Below, piece after piece: positions 18,264 to 29,800 of a stretch of DNA of 64,000 nt (its first letter is position 1; each line of letters starts with the position of its first letter). The position numbers and the translations under genes were made by a program. The stretch is taken from the NCBI GenBank assembly GCA_003993805.1, contig RSEF01000014.1:4467867-4531866 (forward strand), in the 5' to 3' direction. The DNA is from Himantopus leucocephalus (lineage: Eukaryota > Chordata > Aves > Charadriiformes > Recurvirostridae). The notes under the pieces are model-generated. The model was not told the origin of the DNA. It saw only the letters and a list, made by a program, of their open reading frames with translations, and did not search any database.

Positions 18264-18363
18264 NNNNNNNNNNNNNNNNNNNNNNNNNNNNNNNNNNNNN
18301 NNNNNNNNNNNNNNNNNNNNNNNNNNNNNNNNNNNNNNNNNNNNNNNNNNNNNNNNNNNNNNN
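18264..18363. other. assembly gap of 100 N
   Basis: Exactly 100 N, the usual placeholder for a scaffold gap of unknown size, inside FAM20C intron 3. The left flank ends in a CACTGTGTGTC stretch. No exon is expected to be missing here, since exons 3 and 4 join in phase. Confidence 0.99.
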
Positions 18364-19489
18364 GGGAGATGGACCACCCTGGGAATCTCGGGGCATCGCC
18401 ACCTCCTGCTGCCCCCACCCAGCTCTGGTCCACCTCCGCCAACAGGGAGCAGAGGACAGAGCAGTGCAAACACTGAAAACAAAAAAGGCCACTTCAGTAA
18501 AGTCCTGTGAAAATTAAACACTCAATTGTTCTTCATCTTTTACACCCCGAGGAGACAACAAGAGGACAAGAGCACAAGCGGTACCTGGCAGATACCGGTC
18601 ACTGGCTCGGTACTGTCGGAAGGCCCTGGAGACCCTGCACAGGTGAGACCAGCCCAAGGCAGTCTCCAGTAGGATTCATCCCCACTAAAGACTCTATTGG
18701 ACACCACCTCTCAAGTCCTTTAGGACATATTTCCAGATACACCTTTTCCTCCCCCAACACACAGTAACTCTGTAAACTACGCCCTGACTCCCGTTGCCTG
18801 CGTAGGCGGGTAAGCGCCCTGGCCAAATAGCACATTTATTTTTGATATGACCTTAATAGTTAAATCCTGCCATTAGGTACATGCACCGCGCTCCCAGGGA
18901 CATAGCAAGACTTCCTGAGCATCTTGCAGCGCTGGTTTTGCTAATGATTAATGTTCGGTTTTGTAAGTTTAATGAAGACATTGTTTCCACTTATCTACAG
19001 GTCAGATGGCAATTGCAAAACAACTCACTTGCTAGATGGCTGCGGATTCCTTGCTGATACGTCTGATTATTTATGCACAATGCGCATTTCCAAATAGATG
19101 ACCATATTAAATTATATGCTTCTGCCTTATTATTTCATGAGTTTTAATGGTTTTCCATTCCTTTCTTATTAGAAAGGAGGAATAGTCACTCATGCTAATG
19201 ATGGGCTGTAGATACGTTTTACATTTGCAACTCTGAAGTTACAGGAACTTCCTTCTAGAGGTGTATCAAAGAGCAACTGCCTGAAATTGTTGATTTTTAT
19301 CATGAAAATTAAGACGAGAAAGCAGATTGAGGCTTTTTTTTCAAAGACCATGAGACTTTTTGGCTTTTGGAATGATTCTCAGAGATCCAGCAAAAACTTT
19401 CCACGCAGGAGCCTGTCACTCCTGCACAAAGCCCCTTCGCTCCAGCTCCACCCAACTCCCGCTGTGGGAACTCGCCTCCTCCCAGAGCC

Positions 19490-19599
19490 ACGGGCACACG
19501 CGTGCACTGCTGCGGGCACACTCATGCACTGCCGCGGGCACACGCATACACTGCTGTGGGCACATGCATGCACTGCTGCGGGCACACACATACACTGCC
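19490..19599. repeat. 22-bp minisatellite, 5 copies
   Basis: Five head-to-tail 22-base units of the form GCGGGCACACGCATGCACTGCT start at 19490, 19512, 19534, 19556 and 19578. Units differ by a few transitions, mostly at CpG positions (GCG/GTG, CGC/CAT), consistent with methylation decay. A CpG-dense block follows at about 19630-19830. Frames through the array give His/Cys/Ala-rich repeats and are not genes. Confidence 0.93.
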
Positions 19600-22500
19600 A
19601 CAGGTGCCACCGTGGAGGGATGGGAAACCTGCGCGGGGCAGACACCCATGCCGGCGGCTCCGGGCCGGCAGAACCCACTGGAGTGCAGAGCACCGGGCCG
19701 GAGGGAGGAGGAGCGCACGCAGCCCCACGGCCCCGCGCTGCGGGAGCCCCCAGTCCCTCTCCGAGCTGCGACTCCCGGTCCGAAATTACCTGGGCAGCCC
19801 CACGGCACTGGGGACGCAGCTTCTCCCTGGGGGACATCGCACATGGGGACAGGAAGGTTTGACATGAAAGCTCTGCCAATTGCAGGAGAATTTTCTTGCT
19901 TCCTTATGAACACAACGAGTACTGCAACGTTATGGCACTAAAAATACCCGAGTCAGTTCTAGCTCAAAATGTGATCAGCCCATAAATAGTTAGATAAACT
20001 CCTTCCAGGCACATCCTGTACTTGATTTCCATTTGCAACACGTACTAAAGCTCTGCTTACGCGTAAGTAATGCCTACGAACAGGAGATGGTAAATTTTCC
20101 TTCTTAAACATCCAACACGCTCCCGCCTTACCGAGCAGAGGGACGCCACTCTGCTTTTCCACACCGGCTGATCTTTGCTGCCCAAACACGGCAAGAGCCA
20201 CCGCTGCTTTTCCAGAAGAGATGTCTGAACATCTGAACTGCAGATTTCAAATAGCAATGTGTGCTCTCAAGCGAAAACAAATCTGGAAAGAATTTATCAG
20301 GACCTTTTATTTCCAAAACTGCTCAAACAAAGTTTCGTTTTCATTGGGGTTATAGACCGTGCATGTCCGAAGTGGCCCCAGAGCCCTGCACTTCACCTTA
20401 TTTTGCACCTCCGAGTCCTAACCCCGGGTTACGAATTCAGAGCCCACTTTGATGGATCACAGTTTGACTGCCGTGATGTTAACTTAAACAAGAGTCTCCC
20501 TCCGCGCTATAATTACTGCAAACAATGTCATCGTCTGCGGCGTGCTTTGCGGGGTGATGTATTAGCTGACGCTGCTTCTGTCACCGTTCATCACATGAAT
20601 ATTCCCTTTACCTGCTGTGTCTGTGTGCGCCTGAAAGAACCGCGGCATTTTTAATGGCATAATTTTCTGGGATGAACTGAAAAGCAGCACAGCACGGTCT
20701 GCATTATTTATACGCTGAGTCCTACAAATGGCAAGGAAAATACTGTAGGTTTCCCAGAAATAAATATATTCATTATATTGAAGCCTTGTGCGTAATAGAC
20801 TGTATGTCACCGAAAGAATTTAATTGCTACCTCAAAAGTATCTTCATTTTGCTAGATTTGTAACAAAAAAGAGTGTCTAGACACATTTTAATTCAAAACC
20901 AAAAGACTCCTTACCCACTCAAAAATATCCCATGTTGATAAATCTAGAAACATGCCCTAATGTTGCTGCTAATCAGTAGAAAATTCTTAGCATTTTTACA
21001 GCATGAAATAAATTGTAGATGGAGCCCATCAGGAATACTAATGACAGAAGCCATAAAATATTTTGTAACATCGATTACGACCAAAGGAAAAGGCCTTGCA
21101 CCGTAGGTCAGCGGGATATGGATATTTTGCAGCCGTGCTTCGTTTAAGACTGTGATTCCTGACCAGGATCTGGGAGTTGGTTTGCCAAGGAGGACGCTGA
21201 GGAACACGGCACTGGCAGCTCTGGGACCGCGGGGCTCCTGCCCCCAGCGGGAGCTGCAGCCCAGGCTTAGCTGGGAGGACGCAGCTCTACCGAACGCACC
21301 CGACAGACCTCCCCACCCCAGCTGAGGTTTCCAGATCATACTGGAATAGATAATAAATAACCTGATTTTGGATAAGACCTTAAAACGGTAGGCTAGGTTC
21401 AGTCCAGACCTAAAAAGTGAACTGAGAACTAACAAAATCCTCTTTTTAAAGCTCAGATTTGTTTTTACATCTTCCTTATTGTTATGCACAGACTACCTCC
21501 CTGACCACGCTCCATAGTCAGATCCAGGAAAATCACTACTTCTGCCTTCTGACATGCAGGACTTACCAGAGGTCACTATTTTCTGCTTTACACACCCTCA
21601 TATACAGTAAAATTAATTTCAAGTCATCATTGTAATTTCACCAGCTTTGTTTTTAAAGACCTGCTTATGAGGCTCCTTCCACCTGGATGGAATTGCCACT
21701 TTAAAAACAGAGAGGGCACCAAGAGGAATAAACTGAAACGGGGGCTGTGACAAGGACAAAAGTTACAGGGGAAAGAAGCACAGTCCAGGCTTGTACTTTC
21801 TTCCCTTCCCTCTGCCCCATCACACAACAGTTATCTCCTTGCCCCAAAATAAACCAATCGGGAGATTCTGAAAGGACCTATTTGAAAGAGCCTGTTTCAC
21901 CCTGATGCAGAATACGTTTCCAACAGCTACACACCTCGGGCAAACAACGTCCCACCCAGACAGAGCTCGTAGTCCTCACACGGGACGCGCTGCAGCTCCA
22001 CGCTCGGGACAGGCAGTATTTGGTCCCAAGGTGGTTAAATGAAATCTCTCCTCAACACAGAGGAGTTAGCCACATTCAGCCTACAACGTTCCAGCCAAAT
22101 AATGCTTTGCTAATGATGGCTGCAGTTCGATGACAAATCAGGCTATTTAAATTGCCTCAGCACATCCATCCTTTGCCGGCAGGGTATCCAGGTAACCGTT
22201 CCAGCACGGCGTGGAGGTGGGAGGGAGAAAGCAAGAGCTCATTTCTTCAGCTAGGTGGAAAATTAATCCTGAAGAGATCTGTCTGGATTGTTATGGTCAA
22301 TTTGAAGAAAAAACAATTTAAAAATAATTATTTTAAGATGTATTTTAAAATGCGGAGTTATGCAAGAAAGGACAAAATAATTGTCCTTCAAAAACGCAAT
22401 AATGGCTAGGTTTATTTCTGAAAATGATCAAAAATACTTTAAAGCCCTCACTAGGAAGGTTTTCTGTACTTTAATACATGTTAGCATCAAAATACTTCAA

Positions 22501-24599
22501 ACAACACAAAAAATATCAGTTCAGAGTTTCAGGTGCTGCCACCAATCACCCTTCTGTAAGTTTAAAGCTCACTAAAATATCAAATACCGATTGACTTCTT
22601 TTTCCTCCCTCAAACAGGCTCAATGATCATTTTGAAACCCGGTCAGGGAAGTGCTGTTGCTGACCAGCAGCAGATGCTGTTGCGGCTCCACCAGAGAGAC
22701 GCCTGCTGGTGTCCTCAGGAGCCGCTGGGAAGGTTCAGCTCCACCGGCGATGTCGGTTTGGGTGGAGATGGGGGATGCGGTGCCATGTCCCTGCCCCGGC
22801 CCGGGTGAGGCTTGCTGGGGGTTTCGGGAAGGGTTTCTCCAGCAAGGAGCCCCGGGGAGAAGCAGGAGATGGGACACACCCCATCGCCACTGTGCTCCCC
22901 AGTTTGGGGGCCCTGAATTTCTCACTTTTCTGTCACTCCTGCCTTGGGCATCCTGAGTATTTTAGGTCAGGGGAAGGGGATTCCTCCAGCTGAGCACAGA
23001 CAGAGATGCTGAGATAGGATGAGAGGCCAGATGCAGTTCCCTCAAAACCCGGGAGAGCCCTTCCACAGTGTCCGACAGCCCCCGAGCCCCGCAGAGCCCC
23101 GTGTCCCCTCTGGCAGCCCCCGGGGGGAAGGAGGGGAAAGCCTTCTGCTCTGTCCGACGTCCCACCCAGGGTGGGACACGTGGGGACGCCTCCGCACACA
23201 TGCTGGGGGGATGCCAGGCTCCATCCCAAGGCACAGCGAGGGGAGCGAGGGGGGACGGGGAGGGGACCCTTGCCGCCTGCCCGTCCCAGGGCTGCACTCA
23301 CACTCCGGCGGTCATTCTCTTGCCATGTATTCACCACATCTATTAAGCACGAAAATACCAACAACTTCTGCTATCCCTTTCCTTGAAAACTATTTTGGAA
23401 AACATGACTCTAATTCTAAACGGGAGAATGAACATTTTCCAGCACTCCTTCAGGATGTGTTTAAGCAGAAGCTAAGCCAGATGTAGGAATGTTTGCAGAG
23501 GTTTTCATTCCTTTCATAAAAAAAGAGAGAAAAAAAAAAAAGAAAACTGTAGAGCAGGAGTCAAGGTATTATTGGGTTTTAAAGCACTGTTGGCCTTTTG
23601 ATTACCCTCAAAATCAGATCAGATCACAGAGAAAACACAGCATATCACCAGCTAGAGAAGGTCACATTGCAAAAGAATGCAGGTGGGCTCATTTTTTAAC
23701 AGCTAACATAATAGAAGCACAAATCTTCCAGCCCCCGAAGAGCCTCTCCTGGTTTGGCAATTGCCACGTATAATATCTGATGAACTCCAATATCTCGCTG
23801 CTCAAGGATAAAATCCCAGCAGGCAGGGGCTGAAGGAACAGCCACACAGTCAGAGGGAAAAAATCTTGTATTATTACAGCAGCCACTTATTTTATTCGCC
23901 AGAATTAAAACCTCTTCACAGATAAAAGTGGGGATTTTTTTTTTCATCCCACAAAGCAATTTTAGATTTCTATAGAATCATTCAAAAGCAATTAAAATCC
24001 TGCTCCTGTTGATGGATTTGTATTCGTTGCTCGCAGTGATGTCAGGCTTTGAAATTCAGAGCTGTTGAGTGTAATTCTTTGGGGCTTTGGAGTCATTGCT
24101 GAGTGCCAGAAAATACCTTCCCTAAGTTCACAGATATTAAATGTCTTTGGTAACACCAAAATAGTTCCAAGGCCTGTAGCTATTAAAATCCGGGAGATAT
24201 TGCAATAAAGAATCAGTGCAATATCAGGCAACTCAATACACTGCAGTTTCACCCTTTATAGCCAGTGAATTTTTAGGGGAAGGGAGAGAAGAGAGAATCC
24301 AATAATCTAATCATGGTGCAGTCAGAGAAGAGGGACCAGGGAGCATTTCCAAACTGTCCTACTGTATCGAGAGTGATAGACTTACATTGCCGGGCAAAAA
24401 AGAAAAACCCAAGCAAGTAAACAACCCACAACCAGGACCTACACAGAGATGATTCATAGCCCCCATCCACTTAAAGGTCTGTGTTATTTAAACCAGAAAG
24501 CGAGCCTGCAATACCAGTGTTTGTTTTGGCTTCGTTTTATACAACAAAGGAAATTGTTGTGAAAAATGTAATTCAGATGTCAGCGACGCGAGGCCGTTC

Positions 24600-24626
24600 C
24601 CAATGGCCGAGGTGCAAAATGGCCGG
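24600..24626 (+). promoter_or_regulatory. pair of YY1-like sites in a CpG-rich patch
   Basis: CCAATGGCCGA (24600-24610) and AAAATGGCCGG (24616-24626) both carry the ATGGCCG core, 16 bases apart and in the same orientation. About a dozen CpGs occur within 24585-24700. The cores match the known YY1 preference (AAnATGGC); occupancy is unknown. Confidence 0.35.
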
Positions 24627-25450
24627 ATTGTGCTGCCGAGCCCCAAACGGCACGGGAGGGAGGAACCCCCTGTACGGCACCGAGCGAAAGGAGCAAGCCA
24701 TGCCAGGCACAACGGCTTTGAGGCCCCTCCTGCGATGTAGGCACCGTTCTGATCCCTGAGAAGGGCTTTCTCCTGCCAAAAGAGGCAGCACATAATAGGA
24801 AAAGCGTAGAGTCAACGATATTGGACACAAAACCATGCCAAAACATCGGCAAAACACTAAGCAGCGATCATGACTATTGGCTTATCAGCACGGCTGATGT
24901 CTTATGGAGACTGGCATCACCCCAAGAACCGGGTGTTTGTAGATAAACAGGACAATTTCTTTTCTTAGGCCACATTTAGTCTACAGAATTGCTGCATTGT
25001 TGTTCCTTGAAAGGCAAATGCAGGCAAAGTAAGCTAAATAAAGCTATAATCATGCCGCTGCCTGACATAGGAGATTGTTAGAGGCCACCAGGCAGAACTG
25101 GCAGAAGATATGGGCTGGCTCAAAATGATTAGAGCAAAATAAAGTCCCCAAGGACAGCAGCAAAGCCCAGCTGAAGTCAGCGCGGGAAGAGTTTGTCCCT
25201 GCTGCTGCCGCCCTGGGCGAGCAGCGCCGGGGCTACGGAGCGCAGCGTGGACCTCGGCCTGCTGGCGCTAAAATAGAGGCGAGAACAGGTTTCTGTCCTG
25301 ACTTTGGGCTTTGGTGGCACAGCCAGCCCGAACGGTGGTGTGTGCACATCTACAGCAGAGCCAGCGCTACCCCACAGATGACACCGTGTCCCTCGCAGCA
25401 TCATCTCCTGCACAGCAGGGAACAAGGAGGGGCTGAAAGGCAACACCCAA

Positions 25451-25465
25451 TTTTTTTTTTTTTTT
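25451..25465. repeat. T15 homopolymer
   Basis: Fifteen consecutive T. No adjacent retroelement sequence was recognised, so it is not assigned to a poly-A tail. Confidence 0.95.
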
Positions 25466-25729
25466 CACGTGTCTCTTCCTCTAAGCCCAGAGTACCAGAC
25501 ACAAACGGCCTCGCTGCTGTGAACCAGGTTTGAGCTGTGGCTGTCAGGAAATGAAGGCGGCTGGAGGGGCTGCAGAAGGGTGTCCGTTAGTCCTGCTTTC
25601 TGCCTGGGCTCCTTACGTCCCAAAGACAGATGGGTTTGGGAGAGCAGCAGAGCCGCGGACTGCTGTGCTCAAAGAAATGTCGGGATCCAGCCTGCAAGAA
25701 ATTCCTCCCCCCATCCCTTCAGATTATGG

Positions 25730-25767
25730 GGTTAATTAATAACAGTTAATTAATGATGTGTCAATCA
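25730..25767 (+). promoter_or_regulatory. tandem HNF1/homeodomain-like sites next to a PBX/MEIS-like site
   Basis: GTTAATTAAT occurs twice at a 14-base period (25731 and 25745). The first copy, GGTTAATTAATAAC, differs at one base from the HNF1 palindrome GGTTAATNATTAAC. It is followed at 25759-25767 by TGTCAATCA, the complement of TGATTGACA, a PBX/MEIS-type composite. The density in 38 bases is suggestive of an enhancer core, but this is motif evidence only. Confidence 0.35.
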
Positions 25768-26030
25768 CCATGAAGCGCATGCCTGTGCGAGAAAAGCTGC
25801 CCTGTGGGGCGATAAGCATTAAGGCCTTCCCTGGAGTTATGTTTTAAAGAAAGCCCTTGCGACAATTTCTGTGAAGCCTCGACGAGGATGTTTTAATCCG
25901 TTTATCTCAGGATTCAGTCCTGGCAAGAGCCAGTGTCTCACAGGGAACCACCCAGCCTGGGCAGCTAAAACAGAGAATTGCTGTGCTGCTGCCTTCAGGT
26001 GACTCTCTGGAGGACGCATGTCCCCCCCGA

Positions 26031-26086
26031 ATCATAGAATGGTTTAGGTTGGAAGGGACCTTGAAGATCATCAAGTTCCAACCCCA
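26031..26086 (-). mobile_element. CR1 LINE, extreme 3' end fragment
   Basis: ATCATAGAATGGTTTAGGTT followed by GGAAGGGACCTTGAAGATCA and TCCAACCCC is the reverse complement of the conserved 3' terminus of avian CR1 elements. Only about 55 bases are recognisable, so this is a heavily 5'-truncated, dead copy whose 3' end faces left. Confidence 0.9.
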
Positions 26087-26812
26087 CTCCACAGGGATCC
26101 TGGGCCGAAAGCATCTCAGAAACTACCTTGTCCTGGGGGATGGAGCGGCAGGACCCAGGGGGAGGACGTGGGGGGCACCACCTCTGCTGTGAAACCCCCT
26201 CTGCGCAAACCAGACACCCCGCCACCGTGCCCGCTCTCCCCACGGCAGCTCCAGGAGGGACGGGCAGTGGGACACGAGCACCGAGGAGCGCTGCTCTCCC
26301 TCCCCTCTGCCAGATGAACATCCCCGGCTCTTGGCTGCCAGGACGTTCGTCCCCATCTGCTCGCATGGCACAATGCCCGCTCACAAGTTGTCAGACAATT
26401 TCACGGGTGCCAAAAGAGCCTGGATGTGAATTAGGTGGCCTGGATATGCTGCAAAACCCATCTCTTCTGCACGGCCCGGCCAACTGCCAACAGAGCAGGA
26501 CCTGGCTGTGCTCACGCCGCTCGCATCGCCCCACGCGGGCACTGCCCCGGGTACCGCAGCACAGAGGCTCCGGGCGAAGCCTTAGTGCCCTGGGTGCTAC
26601 GGAAGCACATAAAAAGCAGTTTCTGTACCAAAATACCCAGTGCATGCCAAGACAACTTCAAGGCACTGGGACAGAATCAGCAGCACGGACGCCCAAAGCA
26701 AACGCACGGGGGGAGCGGGAGCCCCCGCAGCCCCCACGGGCTGTGCCAGGCAGGGCAGGCAGAGCAAAAAAGGGCATGTTTGGAGCTAAACTCCCAGTTA
26801 CCCGGCGCTTGT

Positions 26813-26863
26813 ACCTGGGGTCAGGNACCTGGGGTCAGGAGGCAAAAAAAAAAAAAAAAAAAA
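26813..26863. repeat. 13-bp direct repeat around a single N, followed by A20
   Basis: ACCTGGGGTCAGG at 26813-26825 and 26827-26839 flank one N at 26826, and an A20 run follows at 26844-26863. This looks like a contig end that failed to merge beside a homopolymer. Confidence 0.75.
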
Positions 26864-29800
26864 TGGTTTCAACTTGGAGCTGGCTCTGGGAATAAGAAAA
26901 TTAGGCAGGCAACAGGGACAGCAGGCGCTGCCCTCCTCAGGCACCCCACTTTGCGGTGTCAGAGCCGCGGGACGTCAGGCTGGCTGCCACTGAGGATGCA
27001 TGGGGACACGTGGTGGCACTGGGTCCATGCCGAAGGGGACAGCTGCTGTCCCCACCTTGCCCAGGGCTGGCAAGAGCCCTCCTCATCGCACCCCATCCTT
27101 CTCAATCTTATGGAGGAAAACAGGGTTTTGCTCGAAGCTGCCTCTGCCGCTGCCAGCCCCGGGAGGCAGAGCCGGCGCTGGGCGCCCAGCATCGCCCTCC
27201 CGCCTCCCGGCTGAGCCCCACGCAGGGCCCTGACACAGAACCTGGGCTTGCAAGATGAAAGGCTGAAAGAACCTCGGGGTTTTACGCCTCAGGAATCAGA
27301 TTTTCTGCTTAATAAACCCCTAAAGAATCAGATGCAAAAGAGGTTTGTTTGAAAATTTTGGCCGGATTATATATCACAGCGATTCAAACAAGCACAAAAT
27401 AGAGGGAACCACAAATACACTGGGTCGAAATTCTCTTCTTGTATATCACAAGACAGAATCAAACAAAATACAAGTCAGTCATGCTGAAAACTAAAGAAAG
27501 CAATAATAATCATTGCTAGATTTCCCTGTAAATCTGCAGATTAATTTAACATCTTCATTTCTTTTGCTGCTTCATGCCAGCTTATCAAAGCAGCTCAAAA
27601 TCCACACAGAGACTGTGCGTATCTGCAGTCTGTGGGCAATATTCCTCCTAACCACTACAGGTCTCCATGCACGGCTGTGGCGTCACTTGGCCTCTGGCTG
27701 GGTGACCACCCCTGCACGAAGAATTTGGACCACCGATTAGCAAGGTTTACAGAAGGGGCTGGAAGTGCTAACAGGATCAGTGGGATGCTGCTGCTGAGAA
27801 CAGTATCTGGCTTACATGCTGGCTTGGGGTATTTTATTATCCGTAGCACATAATCCAGCACTTTAAACTGCTTCTATTTACAACAGTTTTACTGTCCCCC
27901 CCACTCTCCAGCTCCCACACATTTGCAGATGCTATTGACTCTGGGTTTCTGCTACTTCTTCACATGCAAATGAGTCTTTCAGCTTTCTCACTTTTATTTA
28001 CCCACATGCAGAACCTTACAGCAGGGTGGAAAATTGTACGTGAGCAAGAAAAGTACTAATACTATTGAACCAGACACTGAAAATGAAAAAAGAAAAAGTC
28101 AGAAATGTCCAGTGTGTCCTAAAGCTGTGTTATTAACAGCTATTATGGCTATTTTAAACACACTTTTTTTGTTTGTTTACAGCAGTGAGTCACCAACAGC
28201 ACCGTGCCAAGGGCGTCATTTGGACGTGCACTGGGCGCTCTCTCGCCTTTGCCAAAACCTTCCTGCCTCGACCTGCAGGACACTGTCACGTCGGTTGTGG
28301 GTCTCTGCCAAATGCCACCCAACTTTCACATCATCACTGACCGCAGGACCGTGTCACCTGAACCGGTGACCTCCAGCAAAGCTGGATGCAGGTCCACAGC
28401 CGCTAGACAGGCTGTTTCACTGGGGCCATCTCCCTGCCGCCCCTTCCGAGAGCCAGCAGCCCCGGCTGGGCAGACCTGCAGGAGTGCTGAGGGCTCCAAC
28501 GAGATGGATGGCAGAAGAGCAAACGCTCCAAACACACCTCGGCGCAAGCAGCCAAACCCCCATCTGCATCCCCCGAAGCGGTGGGGATCCTCAGAGCTAT
28601 CCCTGCGCGAGATACGGACCAGGGGCAGACGGGGAGCAATTTACCTCCATGAAACCTCCAAAAATAACTCCTCCCAAGGCGGGCAAGGAGCACGACGCAG
28701 CTTGTCTCCAGGATAAAGCCGCATGTGCTGCTCCAGAGAGAAAACGGCTTCAGCCTCTGGTTTACGCCACAAGTCTCGCACAAATCATTTTCCCTCCCTG
28801 AATTTCAGTCTCTTGAGCCTAGTTTAAGGATTATAAATTGTAGAGAAAGAGAGACAAATTCCCATGAAATATTTCAGGGTAGCGATATCTGCATGTCCCA
28901 CCGAAAACATTTTGGACACATTTTTTTTGCTTAGATTTACTGAGGACATGTTACCTCACTGCTACAGCACCCAGTCCCGCCTGTGCCAAGCCCTGTTACT
29001 TGGCAGTGAATCACAGGTTATGGGTTTCGTGCCACCTCTTCCCTCCATAACGTTTGCTGCTTTTCTGCACTGCCGATACAGGGTAAAATGTGTGAAATAA
29101 GAAACTGAGGAACCGGAAGTGGGTGTCTGATTAAAAGACAATGCCACAGGACTGCATTTCTTGGTACATAGAAAATTAAAATGAAGAAGTAGCTTGATTA
29201 AAATCAGGCAGTGAAGATGCTTCTTTCCTAATACACTGTGGTAACATGTAAAAAAAAATGTTAGCTGCTGCAGTAACTGGCTTTTAAAGAAAAAAATAAA
29301 CACCAGCATGTCTCTGTTCCCAAAGACTAATTAGCAAGACTCTATAAGCACTTAGAAGGCGGCTAATCAAGCAGAGACACTTCACTCCTGTAAAATGCGA
29401 CTGCCCACTCGGCTCTCCCTTACAAAGGTGCTAAGGGGCAGGCACAGCCAGTACCTGTGGCCTTTTGCGTCTGTGTCAGACAAGAACAAAACAGATATTG
29501 AGCATCGTGTTATCATCTGCCGAGAAACTCCAACAAATGAGCTGAATTAAAATGCAAGGCTTGAATTATTTGTGCAAAAATTCTCAGGTGCAGAGACCGT
29601 GGGGGCGATGTTTCTGTGAAGTCTTCTCCTTCCAGGAGCTGGAGGTGCCACGGGGAAGCCAGGGGAGAGGGGTTTTGGGGAGAATTCAGCAGCAGTGGTG
29701 GATGGCAGCTTCCCAGGGCCGGGAAGCAGGATGGCACGGAACCCACGGACATGGTGATGTCCTGCAGGACAGCACCACTTTGCTGGAGGAAGGTCTGCTC

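Noticed and set aside
19490..19599. regular 22-bp repeats considered as a CRISPR-like array
   Set aside because: The units are directly adjacent without unique spacers and the genome is vertebrate; it is a minisatellite.
26128..26895. 255-codon plus-strand open frame
   Set aside because: It lies in GC-rich intron of a minus-strand gene, crosses the N at 26826 and ends in a poly-Lys run from the A20 tract. No domain seen.
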